From: Tyto alba
Lineage: Eukaryota; Chordata; Aves; Strigiformes; Tytonidae
Direction of reading: 5' to 3'
DNA: 64,000 bases
Assembly (NCBI RefSeq): GCF_018691265.1
Contig: NW_024881261.1
Span: 25,445,374 to 25,509,373 of the forward strand
The first letter of the stretch is position 1; each line of letters begins with the position of its first letter. Below the pieces are notes generated by a model, which was not told the DNA's origin, made no database searches, and saw nothing but the letters and a program-made list of their open reading frames with translations. Made by a program: the position numbers and the translations under genes. This document shows, in pieces, positions 62,961-64,000 of the stretch.

Positions 62961-64000
62961 TTTCAGTTCTACTGTGTCATACCTGAAATGTATCTGACAC
63001 CAGTGGTTGAGGAAATAAAAGTGGGATGTTCCTCTGGGGTTCTGTCTCTCCTAGTAAGTGAAATGAAATACAAGTTGTATGGCAGGAAGACCCTGGTCAC
63101 AAGTACAAGTGTGTTGGGAGAAGGCCATTATTTTTATTAGCAAAGATTGCCTGAAAGTCTCTTTTTTTCTTCTTTAATGTATTTTCTTTTATTGGATTAA
63201 TGTTCAAGTTTAATCTAAAAATAATTAATAAAGTAAAAGTGAATTAAGTATGTATATAATAATTAAATGTATATATGCAGACAGAATGTGATTCTTGGGT
63301 GTGCCAGTATGTCTTTGAGGAAAGAGCAGTTTGATGCCTGAGGGAAGGGGTTTGATGAGAGAAAAAAGCCTGGGCCTGATTGTAAGTTTTATTTTTTTCC
63401 CTTCATCCTACGTCTTTGAGAAGTAGGGAATCTGAACTTACCAGTAAGGGGATGGATAGTAGTATAACTGGGACTGAAAACAGAGCCTCTGCTAGTCCAG
63501 CAACTCCCAGAATATTTGGAGTGCCATTGTACAGCTCATACAGCAATCGTGTTTATGCTAAAAGGATCTTTCATTCAAACTTAGCAAAATATTTCATTAG
63601 CAGTGAACTAAATAGTGCATTCACAAAGTTGTTGTGATTGAGCAGTTTGTAAACTGAAACACAATTAGGCAAAAAGGTTTATACCAGGACATAGAAGTTG
63701 TTTGTGGGAAGGTTTTAGTTCCTTAGTGACTTCATGACAGGTTTATATTTCTGTTCCTAAAATGACCTGTCAGAAACATTCTTGTTCTAGGTAGATTCTT
63801 GTTTTTACAGGTAGAGTCAAGTATATGATAATGATGAAAATGAGTTCATTTCCATTTCATAAAATGCTTTTGCTTGCTTAACTGCCGATTTAGTGAGAGC
63901 ATACACTCTACCACCCTGCTTCTACTTTGCACTGCACAAATGGAGTGTTTGAAGAACTTTCATTTGTAGCTACTGCTGAGGTGATTATTTTATTTATTTA
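62961..64000. other. AT-rich non-coding stretch to the window end
   Basis: No recognisable gene or repeat. A small open frame at 63416-63637 has no recognisable similarity. Confidence 0.5.

Larger units (their letters stand above)
1..64000 (+). other. Non-coding vertebrate DNA, probably one long intron transcribed left to right
   Basis: Nothing across 64 kb translates into a protein I recognise, and the longest open frames are about 120 codons, as expected by chance in AT-rich DNA. Six 60-base lines counted by hand give T 127, A 102, G 75 and C 56. Uninterrupted runs of 14 or more are T fifteen times and A twice, and the longest G runs (G16, G8, G7) are also on this strand. Excess T and G on the coding strand is a known feature of transcribed vertebrate DNA, so I infer a + strand host transcript. 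Scarcity of mobile elements and low CpG suggest a bird or other sauropsid. The host gene cannot be named. An intergenic desert or a long non-coding RNA locus are the alternatives. Confidence 0.5.

Noticed and set aside
1..64000. tRNA, rRNA, known microRNA, CRISPR or integrated virus
   Set aside because: No tRNA-like GGTTCGAATCC B-box, none of the few microRNA cores I looked for (let-7, miR-9, miR-124), no regular spacer repeats, and no recognisable viral protein frames were found by eye.

Overview
The window looks like non-coding nuclear DNA from a vertebrate, most likely a sauropsid and probably a bird. It is AT-rich (131 G+C in six 60-base lines counted by hand, 360 bases), CpG-poor and very short of interspersed repeats. 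I recognise no Alu, L1, CR1 3' end or LTR. Simple repeats are mostly homopolymer T and T/G tracts. No rRNA, tRNA, CRISPR or bacterial-style gene organisation is visible. I found no open frame that I recognise as protein-coding. The longest frames are about 120 codons, are scattered over both strands, and look like chance.

The + strand carries more T than A and more G than C (hand sample: T 127, A 102, G 75, C 56). Homopolymer runs of 14 or more are 15 T-runs against 2 A-runs. Excess G and T on the non-template strand is typical of transcribed vertebrate DNA. My best reading is therefore one very long intron, or a long non-coding transcript, read left to right. An intergenic desert cannot be excluded, and I cannot name the host gene.

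Layout. 1-7.1 kb is featureless AT-rich DNA. 7.1-13.4 kb holds four blocks of even composition with isolated CpGs that look like conserved regulatory elements, plus a decayed palindromic transposon-like element near 10.2 kb. 13.4-26.2 kb is mostly plain, with a retrocopy-like poly(A) end at 24.1 kb and a more GC-rich patch at 17.6-17.9 kb. 26.2-33.6 kb has two element-like blocks and several long T tracts. 33.6-49.2 kb is simple-repeat rich (T33, G16, T28). It includes one exon-like interval at 43.3 kb and three notable inverted repeats (43.4, 44.9 and 46.5 kb). 49.2-51.6 kb and 56.3-63.0 kb form the densest clusters of element-like blocks.

Together the window fits a developmental regulatory landscape: many candidate enhancers in a large intron or desert, with little mobile DNA. 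I did not find a clear novel system. The best leads are the 43.3 kb exon-like interval, the 10.2 kb palindromic element, the 24.1 kb retroposed end, and the blocks near 13, 49-50, 56 and 60-63 kb. Conservation cannot be seen from one sequence, so every enhancer-like call is inference.
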